Source of the DNA: Halorubrum salsamenti
GTDB lineage: Archaea; Halobacteriota; Halobacteria; Halobacteriales; Haloferacaceae
Direction: 5' to 3'
NCBI RefSeq assembly: GCF_007671685.1
Contig: NZ_VCNL01000006.1
Coordinates: 1-64,000, forward strand
Length of the DNA: 64,000 nt
A program made the position numbers and the translations under genes. Below, in pieces: positions 34,090-42,536 of this stretch. The notes beneath the pieces were generated by a model. It was not told where the DNA came from. It ran no database searches and was given only the letters and a program-made list of their open reading frames with translations. The first letter of the stretch is position 1. Every line of letters starts with the position of its first letter.

Positions 34090-34986
34090 ATGGACGAGCC
34101 GGTCCTGCTGACGGGCGCCGGCGGACGGGTGGGACAAGCCATCCTCCGCGGCATCGGCGACGACTACGAGTGGCGACTCCTCGATAGGGAGCCGCTCCCG
34201 GCGGCGAAGGTCCCCGCCGGGATTCCCGACGCCGACCGGTTCGTCGCTGACATCACCAACGCGGACGCCGTCCGGGAGGCGATGGACGGCGTCGGCGCGG
34301 TGATTCACCTTGCCGGCGATCCACGGAAGACGGCGCCGTGGGACTCCGTGCTTCGGAACAACATCGACGGGACGCAGGTCGTGATGCGCGCCGCCGTCGA
34401 CACCGGCGTCGAGAAGTTCGTGTTCGCCTCCTCGAACCACGCCGTCGGCGGCTACGAGACCGAGGATCGCACGCCCGACCTGTACCGACCCAACGACGGC
34501 TACCGGCTCGACGGTACCGAGCTCCCTCGGCCCGGGAACCTCTACGGCGTCTCGAAGGCGGCCGGGGAGTCGCTCGGGCGGTTCCACCACGACGAACACG
34601 GGATGAGCGTCGTCTGCGTCCGCATCGGGAACCTCACGAAGGACCACCCGCCGCGGGAGTACGAGCGCGGGCAGGCGATGTGGCTCTCGCACCGCGATTG
34701 CGCGCACCTCTTCGATCGGTGTCTGCAGGCCGACTACGGCTACGAGATCGTCTACGGCATCTCGAACAACGACCGACGCTACTACTCGATCGAGCGCGCC
34801 CGCGAGGCCCTCGGCTACGACCCGGCCGACAACTCCGCCGACTACACGTTCGAGGGGAAACCGAAAGACGAGGGCGATGACTCCGACGGAGACGGCGAAC
34901 CGGCCGCGGACGACACCGACCTCGGCGACGCTCCGGCCGAACCGAACTTCCCGACGGACCCCGACACGCCCACCGACGGCGCCTGA
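34090..34986 (+). CDS. azf: NAD-dependent glucose-6-phosphate dehydrogenase-like extended SDR
   Basis: 298 residues. An N-terminal Rossmann motif (LLTGAGGRVGQAIL, glycines 9-15) and the catalytic Tyr152-x3-Lys156 in YGVSKAAGE define an extended short-chain dehydrogenase of the uronate-dehydrogenase branch. The closest named relative I recognise is the archaeal Zwischenferment (Azf) of Haloferax, an NAD-dependent glucose-6-phosphate dehydrogenase starting the oxidative pentose phosphate pathway. A uronate or sugar dehydrogenase is the alternative. The last ~40 residues are an acidic tail (DDSDGDGEPAADDTD). TATA at 34058-34063 (TTATAT), about 30 nt above the ATG at 34090, supports this start. 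Confidence 0.8.
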   Translation: MDEPVLLTGAGGRVGQAILRGIGDDYEWRLLDREPLPAAKVPAGIPDADRFVADITNADAVREAMDGVGAVIHLAGDPRKTAPWDSVLRNNIDGTQVVMRAAVDTGVEKFVFASSNHAVGGYETEDRTPDLYRPNDGYRLDGTELPRPGNLYGVSKAAGESLGRFHHDEHGMSVVCVRIGNLTKDHPPREYERGQAMWLSHRDCAHLFDRCLQADYGYEIVYGISNNDRRYYSIERAREALGYDPADNSADYTFEGKPKDEGDDSDGDGEPAADDTDLGDAPAEPNFPTDPDTPTDGA

Positions 34987-34998
34987 CCGGGAGATCGA

Positions 34999-35655
34999 TC
35001 AAAACAGGTCGTCGACGTCCCGCCGCTTCCGCTCGACCAACTCCACGTGGTCCGCGAGCCGCGCTGCCACCTGCGGGCGGGCGTCGGGCGTGCGGAGGAA
35101 CGCGAACAGCAACTCTGCGAACGTCGTTCGACCGGTGCCGCGCTCCTCGCGCGCGAGCGCCGCCGCGGTCTCGAAGGTCTCCTCGTCGCCGGGAGCGACG
35201 GCGTCAGCTAGCGCAGGTGCCGCAAGCAGCGCCGCCGGCAGGTCGAGGTCGCCGAACCGGGGGGCCGCACCCCCGATCCGGATCGTCGGCGGCAGCGTGC
35301 GCTCGATCGCTTCGGGATCGGCCGCGAGCCGACGGCACCAGTCGCGGACGGGCTCGACGTCGACCCCTCGGGGCGCCGGTCCGATCCCGTCGAGGTACTT
35401 CTCCGCGTTACCCGCACAGCCGACCGCTCCGGACCAGTTTCGGGCTGCGGCGTGGTGGGTCGCCGCCGCGGTCGCAATCAGTCCGTGGAGCAGGCGCTCG
35501 TCTTCCCCCCCCTCGAGCGGAAGCCACGCCGCCTCCCACGGGTCGTGCGCCGCGAGGACGTGTCCCTCGTTGAAGAGGGCGACGCCGGCGCGGAGCGCGG
35601 CGGGGACGGGCGGACCGGCGTCGGCGGTGTCAGAGCCGCGATCGCGATCGGTCAT
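34999..35655 (-). CDS. DUF309 family protein
   Basis: 218 residues. The DUF309 signature is near the N terminus: LFNEGHVLAAHDPWEAAW (28-45), with the conserved histidines and tryptophan, followed by LLHGLIATAAATHHAA. The rest is an extended alpha-helical region (ALLAAPALADAVAPGDEE, FAELLFAFLRTPDARPQ). The biochemical role is not established; the fold resembles small all-helical metal- or ligand-binding proteins. The start is the ATG at 35655. It ends 13 nt from the convergent azf-like gene. Confidence 0.85.
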   Translation of the reverse strand: MTDRDRGSDTADAGPPVPAALRAGVALFNEGHVLAAHDPWEAAWLPLEGGEDERLLHGLIATAAATHHAAARNWSGAVGCAGNAEKYLDGIGPAPRGVDVEPVRDWCRRLAADPEAIERTLPPTIRIGGAAPRFGDLDLPAALLAAPALADAVAPGDEETFETAAALAREERGTGRTTFAELLFAFLRTPDARPQVAARLADHVELVERKRRDVDDLF

Positions 35656-35839
35656 GCCGATCCGTCGGAGACTCCGACGGATAAGCGATGAGGACGACCG
35701 CGGTGACGGCCGGAACCGAAACGAAGGCGGACAAAAGGGGAAAGCGCCAGCGAGGGGGCGAAGAAGGGAGGGGAAAGCGCCAGCGAGGGGCGAAGCGGAG
35801 AGGCGGAACGTCAGTGGAGAGTCGGTGAGCCGAAGCGAT

Positions 35840-36130
35840 TCAGCCGTCGGCGGCGCCGGCCCGTTCGTCGCCGGGCGCCGAGCGCGCACGGGCGACTGCG
35901 CGATCGACCGCGTCGGGGTACCGGCGCTGGATGGCCACGCCGGCGACGGCGCCGACGACGGCGGCCGCGGCGAACGCGGCCGCGATCGGGAACGCCGCGG
36001 CCGCGAGCACCAAGACCGGTAGCGCGGCGAGCGCCGCCGTCGCGCGCCACGAGGGCACGCGGTCGGCGGGCACCGGACCGGTGTAGAGGTCGGGGCGTCT
36101 CGTGCGTCTGGAGGGGGAGTCTCGTTTCAT
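35840..36130 (-). CDS. Small membrane protein
   Basis: 96 residues. A basic N terminus (MKRDSPSRRTRRPDLYTGPV) precedes two Ala/Val-rich hydrophobic segments (ATAALAALPVLVLAAAAFPI and AAFAAAAVVGAVAGVAIQRR), then a charged cytoplasmic tail. By composition and the positive N terminus, both ends are probably inside. No family recognised. Codon use is similar to its neighbours. It lies downstream of, and on the same strand as, the 88-residue gene at 36231, 100 nt apart, so the two may share a transcript. Confidence 0.65.
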   Translation of the reverse strand: MKRDSPSRRTRRPDLYTGPVPADRVPSWRATAALAALPVLVLAAAAFPIAAAFAAAAVVGAVAGVAIQRRYPDAVDRAVARARSAPGDERAGAADG

Positions 36131-36230
36131 CGTCGTGTTGTCGGGTGGGTGGCGCGAGACCTCGCGCCGCGGTCGGAGTCGGTGCGTCGGTCGGGGACCG
36201 CGTCGACCGGGGGTCGCCCGGCGGCGTCCG

Positions 36231-36497
36231 CTACCGGGGACGCGCCTGGTGGACCCCGACGATCTCGGTGAGGTCGGCGACCTCGGTTTCCGGCGCGAGC
36301 CGGAGCGAGGCGTCGACCTCGACCGTGAGGTCGTTGAGGCGCGGCCGGAGGGCGACGATGTCGACGGTTTCGACGTCAACGCCGTCGCGCCCGGCGAGCT
36401 TGTCGCGGACCCCGGCGTGGAGGTCGCCCGCGGCGTCGCGGGGGACCGCCAGCCGGAGCGCGACATCGATCGCGCGGTGGCAGGGTTGAACTGCCAT
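36231..36497 (-). CDS. Small haloarchaeal protein of unknown function
   Basis: 88 residues reading MAVQPCHRAIDVALRLAVPR, then LHAGVRDKLAGRDGVDVETV and LNDLTVEVDASLRLAPETEV. The alternating hydrophobic pattern suggests a small alpha/beta domain of the kind seen in stand-alone transport- or metal-stress proteins, but I do not recognise it. Its ATG lies directly after the tRNA-like relic (36499-36558), which may mean the relic DNA now acts as its 5' flank. An in-frame longer start would translate straight through the relic and is unlikely. Confidence 0.65.
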   Translation of the reverse strand: MAVQPCHRAIDVALRLAVPRDAAGDLHAGVRDKLAGRDGVDVETVDIVALRPRLNDLTVEVDASLRLAPETEVADLTEIVGVHQARPR

Positions 36498-36498
36498 A

Positions 36499-36558
36499 CG
36501 GACCCGGGAGGGAGTCGATTCCTCACTCCGGGGCTCTGCCGCTTGAGCTACCAGGTCC
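36499..36558 (-). pseudogene. tRNA relic lacking the anticodon arm
   Basis: Read on the minus strand: acceptor 5' strand GGACCTG pairs with CGGGTCC (seven pairs, one G-U) 59 nt away; G8-T9 then a complete D arm GCTC-AAGCGGCA-GAGC. After CCGGA, the start of an anticodon stem, the sequence jumps to a degenerate T arm (GAGGA-ATCGACT-CCCTC). The anticodon loop, the 3' half of its stem and the variable loop are missing. It cannot work as a tRNA; its identity cannot be assigned. Confidence 0.6.
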
Positions 36559-36932
36559 AACTGTCGGAAAGGGCCGGAGAGAAGGCGGCGATCGCTCCGA
36601 CGGGCGAAGCCGGCCGCCCCCGCGTCGGGGGTTACGCGGAGACGGCGTCGAAGCGAGCGACGACCGTTCCGCAACCCCGATTCCCGACGCTCCGAAGGGG
36701 GGCGAGCGTCGGGATGGCGTCGCGGACGGTCATGGTAGGGACGCCCGGCGGGGAGTCCGCTCGGGCGTATTCTCACTGAGAGGAGGAACCGAGTTAATAG
36801 TTGCTCGTGTGTGCGAATCAATAGCGTGATTCGTTTCCGCGAGAGTATTCCGTTCAGTTATTTTTCGCGGAGACACATACGGCCCGGACTACCAGTACAC
36901 TAAGAAGGGCGGCAGTTGTACGGCCCGTAGAC
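36559..36932. other. Intergenic region before the antiporter gene
   Basis: No supported gene. On the minus strand a 33-codon frame (36632-36733) beginning MTVRDAIPTLAPLR has plausible codon use but no recognisable relative. AT-rich DNA at 36780-36870 (GAGTTAATAGTT, AGTTATTTTTCG) probably holds promoters for the divergent genes. Confidence 0.4.
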
Positions 36933-38786
36933 GTGTCCAGCCTGTTGCCGGTCATCGCGGCGATCCTCGTGTCGGGACTCGTCGTCCAACTGGTCGCGCA
37001 CCGTCTGAAAGTGCCGAGCGTCATCTTCTACCTCCTCATCGGGGTCGTGTTGGGACCGGAGGTGTTGGGGCTCGTGACCCTCGAGACGTTCGGGGACGGG
37101 CTCGAGATCATCGTGGGGCTCAGCGTCGCGATCATCGTCTTCGAGGGCGCGTTCGCCCTACAGATCGAGCGGATCCGGGGTGCGTCGACGGTGTCGCTCC
37201 GACTGGTGACGATCAGCGCCCTCGTGATGTTCCTCGGGACGGCGGCCGCGGTCCGGTTTTTCGAGGGGGCCAACTGGGAGATCGCGCTGCTCATCGGGGC
37301 GCTGCTCGTGGCGACGGGACCGACCGTGATCACGCCGATACTCAACGTCGTCCGCGTCCGGGACCACGTCGCGACCGCGCTGGAGACCGAGGGGATCGTC
37401 AACGACGTGACGGCCGCGATCGTCGCCGTGGTGATCTTCGAGACGCTGCTGCTCGACGACCTGGGCGTCCCCGCGACTCTCTTCTCGTTCCTCCAGCGGC
37501 TCGGCGTCGGCGTGGGCGCCGGAGTGCTCGCGACGGTGATCATCTACTTCCTCTTGGACAGCGAGTTCGTCCCCGAACGCGACGTGCAGGCGTCCCAGTT
37601 CCTCGTGTTGGCGGCGGCGGTCGGGGCGTTCGCGGCCGCCGAGGTCGTCGCCGCCGAGGCGGGCATCGCGGCCGCGGCGACGAGCGGGATCCTCCTCGGT
37701 AACCTCGACATCGACCACAGAGAGGAGATCGAGCGGTTCGCGGAGAACACGACGCTCGTCGTTCTCTCGTTCGTGTTCATCTCGTTGGCCGCGCTGATCG
37801 ACGTCGAGGCGATCGCGGCGCTCGGCCTCGGCGCCGTCGGGCTCGTGCTGGTGATCATGCTCGTGCTCCGGCCGCTCGGGGCGATCATCGCCACCGCCGG
37901 CGTCGAGCGGTTCACGTGGCCCGAGCGGTTGTTCCTCGCGAGCGTTGGCCCGCGCGGGATCATTCCGGCGAGCGTGGCCACGCTGTTCGCGATCGAACTG
38001 GAGCTCGCGGGGAACATAGCGGCGGGCGAACTGCTGGTCGGGACGGTGTTCGCCGTCATCTTCGCGACGGTCGCGATCGAGGCCGGACTGGCGCGGCAGA
38101 TCGGCGACGTTCTCGGAGTGTCACCAATGCGCACGATAATCATCGGCGGCGGCCGGGTCGGCCGGGCGCTCGCCACACGACTGGAGCGGCGGGGTGAGTA
38201 CGTCGTCATCGTCGAGAGCGACGACGAGGTAGTCGAGGAGACGCGCTCGGCGGGGTTTACCGTGTACGAGGGCGACGGCAGCGACACGGAGACGCTGCGA
38301 GGCGCTGGGATTGGAGACGCCAAACGCGTGATCACGGTGACCGGCGACGACGACATCAACCTCCTCGCGTGTCAGCTCGCGATTACGAAATTCGACATAG
38401 AGGCGGTGTACTCGCGGGTGAACGAGCCGGATAACGTCGACGCCTTCGACAGCATCGGCGTGAAAGCGATCGACTCGCCGACGGCGACGGCGGTGGCCAT
38501 CGACGACGAGATCGAGCGACCGGCGATCACCCACTGGATGAGCGAACTGGGCGACAGCCACGACGTTCAGGAGGTCGAGGTGACTGCAGAGAACCTCGCC
38601 GGGAAGACGATCCGCGACCTCAACGCGCAGATCCCCGACGGCACCTTCGTCGCCGTCGTCAGCCGCGACGGCGAGAACCACGTCCCGTCGGCGGACAGCG
38701 TGCTGGAGTACGGCGATCACGTCACCTTCATCGGCGACACCGACGCCGTCAAGCGCGCGATGGAGCGGTTCCACCCGCACGACTGA
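36933..38786 (+). CDS. Cation:proton antiporter with TrkA-N and TrkA-C regulatory domains
   Basis: 617 residues from a GTG start. Residues 1-395 hold about twelve transmembrane segments of the CPA1/CPA2 antiporter fold; the unwound-helix motif reads ATGPTVITPI, and EGIVNDVTAA supplies the Asn-Asp pair found in electroneutral exchangers. Residues ~400-530 are a TrkA-N Rossmann domain (IIIGGGRVGRALATRL, VESDDEVVEE) that binds NAD(H) or nucleotides, and the last ~85 residues are a TrkA-C domain (LAGKTIRDLNAQIPDGTFV). It exports Na+ or K+ for H+, fitting a salt-adapted cell. The ion is not determined. The gene ends in front of a hairpin cluster and the convergent tRNA-Arg. Confidence 0.92.
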   Translation: MSSLLPVIAAILVSGLVVQLVAHRLKVPSVIFYLLIGVVLGPEVLGLVTLETFGDGLEIIVGLSVAIIVFEGAFALQIERIRGASTVSLRLVTISALVMFLGTAAAVRFFEGANWEIALLIGALLVATGPTVITPILNVVRVRDHVATALETEGIVNDVTAAIVAVVIFETLLLDDLGVPATLFSFLQRLGVGVGAGVLATVIIYFLLDSEFVPERDVQASQFLVLAAAVGAFAAAEVVAAEAGIAAAATSGILLGNLDIDHREEIERFAENTTLVVLSFVFISLAALIDVEAIAALGLGAVGLVLVIMLVLRPLGAIIATAGVERFTWPERLFLASVGPRGIIPASVATLFAIELELAGNIAAGELLVGTVFAVIFATVAIEAGLARQIGDVLGVSPMRTIIIGGGRVGRALATRLERRGEYVVIVESDDEVVEETRSAGFTVYEGDGSDTETLRGAGIGDAKRVITVTGDDDINLLACQLAITKFDIEAVYSRVNEPDNVDAFDSIGVKAIDSPTATAVAIDDEIERPAITHWMSELGDSHDVQEVEVTAENLAGKTIRDLNAQIPDGTFVAVVSRDGENHVPSADSVLEYGDHVTFIGDTDAVKRAMERFHPHD

Positions 38787-38806
38787 TCGGGGCGTTTGCG
38801 ATTGTC

Positions 38807-38942
38807 GACACACGCGCACGGCTCGCGATGCTCGCCGTTTGGTGTGTCCGAAAACGTCCTGACGGAGTCTCGCGCGAACGTGGTGAGCACGAGGCGCGTC
38901 AGGACCGAACGCCGCGGCTGTCGAACGAAGTGAGACAGCCGC
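38807..38942. other. Array of three hairpins, one repeating the tRNA-Arg 3' end
   Basis: Hairpin 1: GACACAC (38807-38813) with GTGTGTC (38842-38848), inner ACGGC/GCCGT. Hairpin 2: GTCCTGACG (38856-38864) with CGTCAGGAC (38897-38905). Hairpin 3: GCGGCTGTC (38914-38922) with GACAGCCGC (38934-38942). CGTCCTGACGGAG at 38855-38867 is a direct repeat of tRNA-Arg positions 38951-38963. The array sits between convergent transcription units. Confidence 0.7.
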
Positions 38943-38950
38943 AAAGTGAG

Positions 38951-39023
38951 CGTCCTGACGGAGATTTGAACTCCGGTCCCTGGCTCCGCAAGCCAAGAGG
39001 ATAGTCCACTACCCTACCAGGAC
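38951..39023 (-). tRNA. tRNA-Arg (anticodon GCG)
   Basis: 73 nt on the minus strand. Acceptor GTCCTGG pairs with TCAGGAC (one G-U); D arm GGGT...ATCC; anticodon stem TTGGC/GCCAG with loop TTGCGGA, giving anticodon GCG; T arm CGGAG-TTCAAAT-CTCCG. The discriminator base is G and no CCA is encoded, as usual in haloarchaea. Confidence 0.93.
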
Positions 39024-39043
39024 TCAAATCAATGTACCGCGCT

Positions 39044-39056
39044 AGTACTTAAGACG
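39044..39056 (-). promoter_or_regulatory. Promoter of tRNA-Arg
   Basis: GTCTTAAGTACTA on the minus strand, centred about 27 nt upstream of the mature tRNA 5' end at 39023. Confidence 0.65.
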
Positions 39057-39361
39057 GTTACGGTCCGTGAGGCGCGTGGCGAACGGTCGCACACGGCGCG
39101 ATCGAGGGGCGGTCGCGACCGGTCACCGGAGGGTACGTACCGGGGAGAGGTCAGAGTGGAACCGGCGGAGCGAGGTGAGCCATCTGCGTCGCTCCGGATT
39201 GCACACCTTTTGTACCGACGGGACCGATGGACGGGTATGACGAAGTCCCGACCCGCGACGGCGACGCCGCAGCGCCCGCGGAACGAGCGCCCCGATTCGG
39301 CCGCGAGACCCCCGCAAGGACAACGCTTATCCGCGGACTCGACAACCGAGGTGGTACGCGT
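39057..39361. other. Gap upstream of the RPA2-like gene
   Basis: No gene supported. A frame open in phase with the RPA2-like gene runs back to 39227 but has basic, Arg/Pro-rich composition and passes through the probable TATA region (CGCTTATCC near 39322), so it is treated as 5' flank. Confidence 0.5.
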
Positions 39362-40885
39362 ATGGGAGTGATAGAGGACGTCTACGAGGATCTCGACACC
39401 GACGTCGAGTTCGAGGAGTTCGAGGCGGCCGTCGAGGACAAGGTCGAGCAGATGGGCGGGCTCGCCGACGAGGAGACCGCGGCGATGCTCATCGCACACG
39501 AGCTGCGCGACGAGGAGGCCGACACGATCGCCGACATTGAGCCCGGCATGAACGACGTGAAGTTCCTCGGAAAAGTGACCTCCATCGGCGACATCCGCAC
39601 GTTCGAGCGGGATGACGAGGACGCCGAGGAGGGCCGCGTCTGCAACGTCGACGTCGCTGACGCCTCCGGTTCCGTGCGGGTCGCGCTGTGGGACGACATG
39701 GCCGCCGCGGCCGAAGAGCAGTTGGAGGTCGGACAGGTGCTGCGCGTCATGGGCCGTCCGAAGGAGGGATACAGCGGGCTCGAAGTGAGCGCCGACAAGG
39801 TCGAGCCGGACGAGGACGCCGAGGTCGACGTGCAGGTGCTCGACACCTACCGGGTGGAGGACCTCTCGCTCGGCGCCTCCGACGTGGACCTCGTCGGGCA
39901 GGTACTCGACACGGACTCGATCCGCACGTTCGACCGCGACGACGGCTCCGAGGGTCGGGTCGCCAACCTCACCGTCGGCGACGAGACGGGTCGCGTGCGC
40001 GTGACGCTGTGGGACGACAAGGCCGACCTCACCGAGGAGTTCGAGGCCGGGGAGATCGTCGAGATCGGCGACGGCTACGTCCGCGAGCGCGACGGTGACT
40101 TGGAGCTTCACGTCGGCGACCGCGGGACTGTCGAGCGCGTCGACGAAGACGTGGAGTACGTCCCGGAGACCACGAACATCGCGGACGTAGCGATCGACGA
40201 GACCGTCGACATCGGCGGGGGCGTCATCGAGACCGACCCGAAGCGCACGTTCGACCGCGACGACGGCTCCGAGGGGCAGGTCCGGAACGTCCGCATCAAG
40301 GACGACACCGGCGAGATCCGCGTCGCGCTGTGGGGCGACAAGGCCGACCGCGAGATCGAACTGGCGGACCGCGTCGTCTTCACCGACGTGGAGATACAGG
40401 ACGGCTGGCAGGACGATCTCGAGGCCTCCGCGAACTGGCGCTCGACGGTCACCGTCCTCGACGAGGGGAGCGATGCGGCGGGCGGCGCCGCGGACGGCGC
40501 GTCCGGATCCGGTACCAGTGCCGCCGACGGCGACGAGCGGGGGGCGGGCGACACCGGGCTCGGCGCTTTCGGCGAGGACGGCCAGAAGGCGGCCGCCGAG
40601 GCCGTCGCCGGCGAGACCGCAGGAGACGACGGGAACAGGGGGGGAAGCAGCGGAGGCGACGGTGGGAGCGCTGGATCCGGCGGCACCGCGGCCGCAACGG
40701 CGGAGCGGTCGGCCGAGGACGTCGAGTTCACCGGGACGGTCGTCCAGACCGGCGACCCCGTCGTGTTGGACGACGGCCAGCGGACGAAAAGCGTCGAAAC
40801 CGACACGAGCCTCCGGCTGGGCGAGGAGGTTACGGTCCGCGGGACGGAACGCGACGGGACGATCGACGCCGACGACGTGTTCTGA
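39362..40885 (+). CDS. rpa2: Multi-OB replication protein A (RPA2-like)
   Basis: 507 residues. A helical N terminus (MGVIEDVYEDLDTDVEFEEF, then MGGLADEETAAMLIAHEL) precedes three clear OB-fold repeats, each with the same core: IRTFERDDED...VRVALWDD (about 70-120), IRTFDRDDGSEGRV...VRVTLWDD (170-220) and KRTFDRDDGSEGQV...IRVALWGD (285-330). A Gly/Ala/Asp-rich linker of ~80 residues leads to a short C-terminal OB-like module (VEFTGTVVQTGDPVVL, LRLGEEVTVRGTERDG). It is the cell's general single-strand DNA binding protein. The start is the ATG at 39362. It is followed by the histone gene after 108 nt. Confidence 0.93.
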   Translation: MGVIEDVYEDLDTDVEFEEFEAAVEDKVEQMGGLADEETAAMLIAHELRDEEADTIADIEPGMNDVKFLGKVTSIGDIRTFERDDEDAEEGRVCNVDVADASGSVRVALWDDMAAAAEEQLEVGQVLRVMGRPKEGYSGLEVSADKVEPDEDAEVDVQVLDTYRVEDLSLGASDVDLVGQVLDTDSIRTFDRDDGSEGRVANLTVGDETGRVRVTLWDDKADLTEEFEAGEIVEIGDGYVRERDGDLELHVGDRGTVERVDEDVEYVPETTNIADVAIDETVDIGGGVIETDPKRTFDRDDGSEGQVRNVRIKDDTGEIRVALWGDKADREIELADRVVFTDVEIQDGWQDDLEASANWRSTVTVLDEGSDAAGGAADGASGSGTSAADGDERGAGDTGLGAFGEDGQKAAAEAVAGETAGDDGNRGGSSGGDGGSAGSGGTAAATAERSAEDVEFTGTVVQTGDPVVLDDGQRTKSVETDTSLRLGEEVTVRGTERDGTIDADDVF

Positions 40886-40993
40886 TCCGGTGGGGACGAC
40901 GGGAGCGACGGCGCGAGTAGCGACGACGCAGTCGCTCGGCGGCGGAGAGTGGGTAACGGAAACGTTTTACGGTACACGGACGCGACTGTGTGT

Positions 40994-41425
40994 ATGAGTG
41001 TCGAGTTGCCGTTCGCGCCGGTCGACGGGATCATCCGGCGGAACGCCGGGGACCTCCGCGTGAGCGCGGACGCCGCCGAGGAGTTGGCTCGCCGTATCCA
41101 AGCGCACGGTGCCGAGCTGGCGATCGACGCGGCCGAACGGGCAACCGAGGACGGACGGAAGACGCTGATGGCGTCCGATTTCGGCGTCGAGCAGGTGATC
41201 AGCCGCGAGGACCTCACCCTGCCCGTCGCGCCCATCGACCGGATCGCGCGGCTCCGGATCGACGACCGATACCGAGTCGGCGTCGACGCGCGCATCGCGT
41301 TGGCCGATATCTTGGAGGACTACGCCGACAACGTCGCGAGCGCGGCCGCGACGCTTGCGCGGCACGCCGACAGACGGACCGTACAGGCCGAGGACATCGA
41401 GACGTATTTCGCGTTGTTCGAGTAG
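40994..41425 (+). CDS. hstA: Archaeal histone, tandem (two fused histone folds)
   Basis: A 143-residue protein with two histone folds in one chain: LPFAPVDGIIRRNAGDLRVS and AEELARRIQAHGAELAIDAA (first), then LPVAPIDRIARLRIDD and ALADILEDYADNVASAAATL (second). This fused-dimer form is typical of haloarchaea. The ATG at 40994 is 26 nt below a TATA-like CGTTTTACGG (40963-40972). Its stop codon TAG is followed at once by the ATG of the histone deacetylase, so the two must be translated from one message. Confidence 0.93.
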   Translation: MSVELPFAPVDGIIRRNAGDLRVSADAAEELARRIQAHGAELAIDAAERATEDGRKTLMASDFGVEQVISREDLTLPVAPIDRIARLRIDDRYRVGVDARIALADILEDYADNVASAAATLARHADRRTVQAEDIETYFALFE

Positions 41426-42430
41426 ATGCGCTTCGGCTACAACGAGCGGTGTCTCGAACACGACACCGGCGAACGACATCCGGAAAACCCGGACCGGCTG
41501 CGCGCGATCCGTCGCGGACTGGCGAAGCGACACGGAGTTGAGTACGCGGAGGCGGACCCCGCGACACGCGAGGAGGTCGCCGCGGTTCACAGCGCGGAGT
41601 ACGTCGACGAGCTGGAGGCGTTCGTCGCCGACGGCGGGGGGAGCTGGGACCCCGACACCGTGGCGAGCGAGGGGACGTGGGACGCCGCGCTCGCCTCGGC
41701 CGGCCTCTCGCAGTGGGCGGCCCGATCCGCGCTCAACGGCGCCGACGGCCGAGACACTCCCTTCGCGCTCGGACGGCCGCCGGGCCACCACGCGGTCACC
41801 GACGACGCCATGGGGTTCTGCTTCTTCAACAACGCCGCCGTTGCAGCCCAGACGGTCCTCGACGACGGGGACGCCGATCGGGTCGCGATCTTCGACTGGG
41901 ACGTGCACCACGGGAACGGGACGCAAGACGTGTTCTACGACCGCGGAGACGTGCTCTACGCGTCGATCCACGAGGAAGGGCTCTACCCGGACACCGGCGC
42001 GCTCGACGAGACCGGCCGCGACGAGGGAGAGGGGACGACGGTGAACCTCCCGCTCTCGGCCGGCGCGGGCGACGCCGACTACCTCTACGCCATCGACGAG
42101 GCGGTCGCCCCGGCGCTCGAACGGTTCGACCCCGACCTCGTGATCGTCTCGGCCGGGTTCGACGCCCACCGACACGACCCCATCTCGCGGATGCGCGTCT
42201 CCTCGGAGGGGTACGCGCTGATGACCGACCGGATCCGCACGGTCACCGACGAGATCGGGGCCGCGAACGCCTACGTCCTCGAAGGCGGCTACGGCCTCGA
42301 CACGCTGGCCGAAGGCGTCTCGATGGTCCACGAAACGTTCGACGGGCGCACGCCCGTCGGTGACGACGACGGCCCCGACGGGAAGACGGAGACACTGGTG
42401 GCCGATCTGCGGTCGCTGATCGACCTGTAA
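41426..42430 (+). CDS. Class II-type histone deacetylase family protein
   Basis: 334 residues. The zinc hydrolase motifs are intact: GRPPGHHAV (His121/His122), FFNNAAVAA, DWDVHHGNGTQ (zinc ligands Asp159 and His161), SAGFDAHRHDP (third ligand Asp) and LEGGYGLDTL (the tyrosine that stabilises the intermediate). The family includes histone, acetoin and acetylpolyamine deacetylases, and the substrate in archaea is debated. Here the gene begins on the base after the histone stop codon, a contextual argument for a chromatin or chromatin-linked role. Confidence 0.93.
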   Translation: MRFGYNERCLEHDTGERHPENPDRLRAIRRGLAKRHGVEYAEADPATREEVAAVHSAEYVDELEAFVADGGGSWDPDTVASEGTWDAALASAGLSQWAARSALNGADGRDTPFALGRPPGHHAVTDDAMGFCFFNNAAVAAQTVLDDGDADRVAIFDWDVHHGNGTQDVFYDRGDVLYASIHEEGLYPDTGALDETGRDEGEGTTVNLPLSAGAGDADYLYAIDEAVAPALERFDPDLVIVSAGFDAHRHDPISRMRVSSEGYALMTDRIRTVTDEIGAANAYVLEGGYGLDTLAEGVSMVHETFDGRTPVGDDDGPDGKTETLVADLRSLIDL

Positions 42431-42536
42431 CGGCGGACGGTCGCGTTCGGTCGTCTTCGGAGGTGACTTTTAGGAGAGCCCGTCAGCGCCGGGAAGGCTC
42501 GCTCCGCTCCTCCTCGTAGTCGGCGTCGACAGAATA

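Noticed and set aside
36632-36733. 33-codon minus-strand frame upstream of the tRNA relic
   Set aside because: Plausible codon use but no ribosome-binding site, no TATA at the right distance and no recognisable family.
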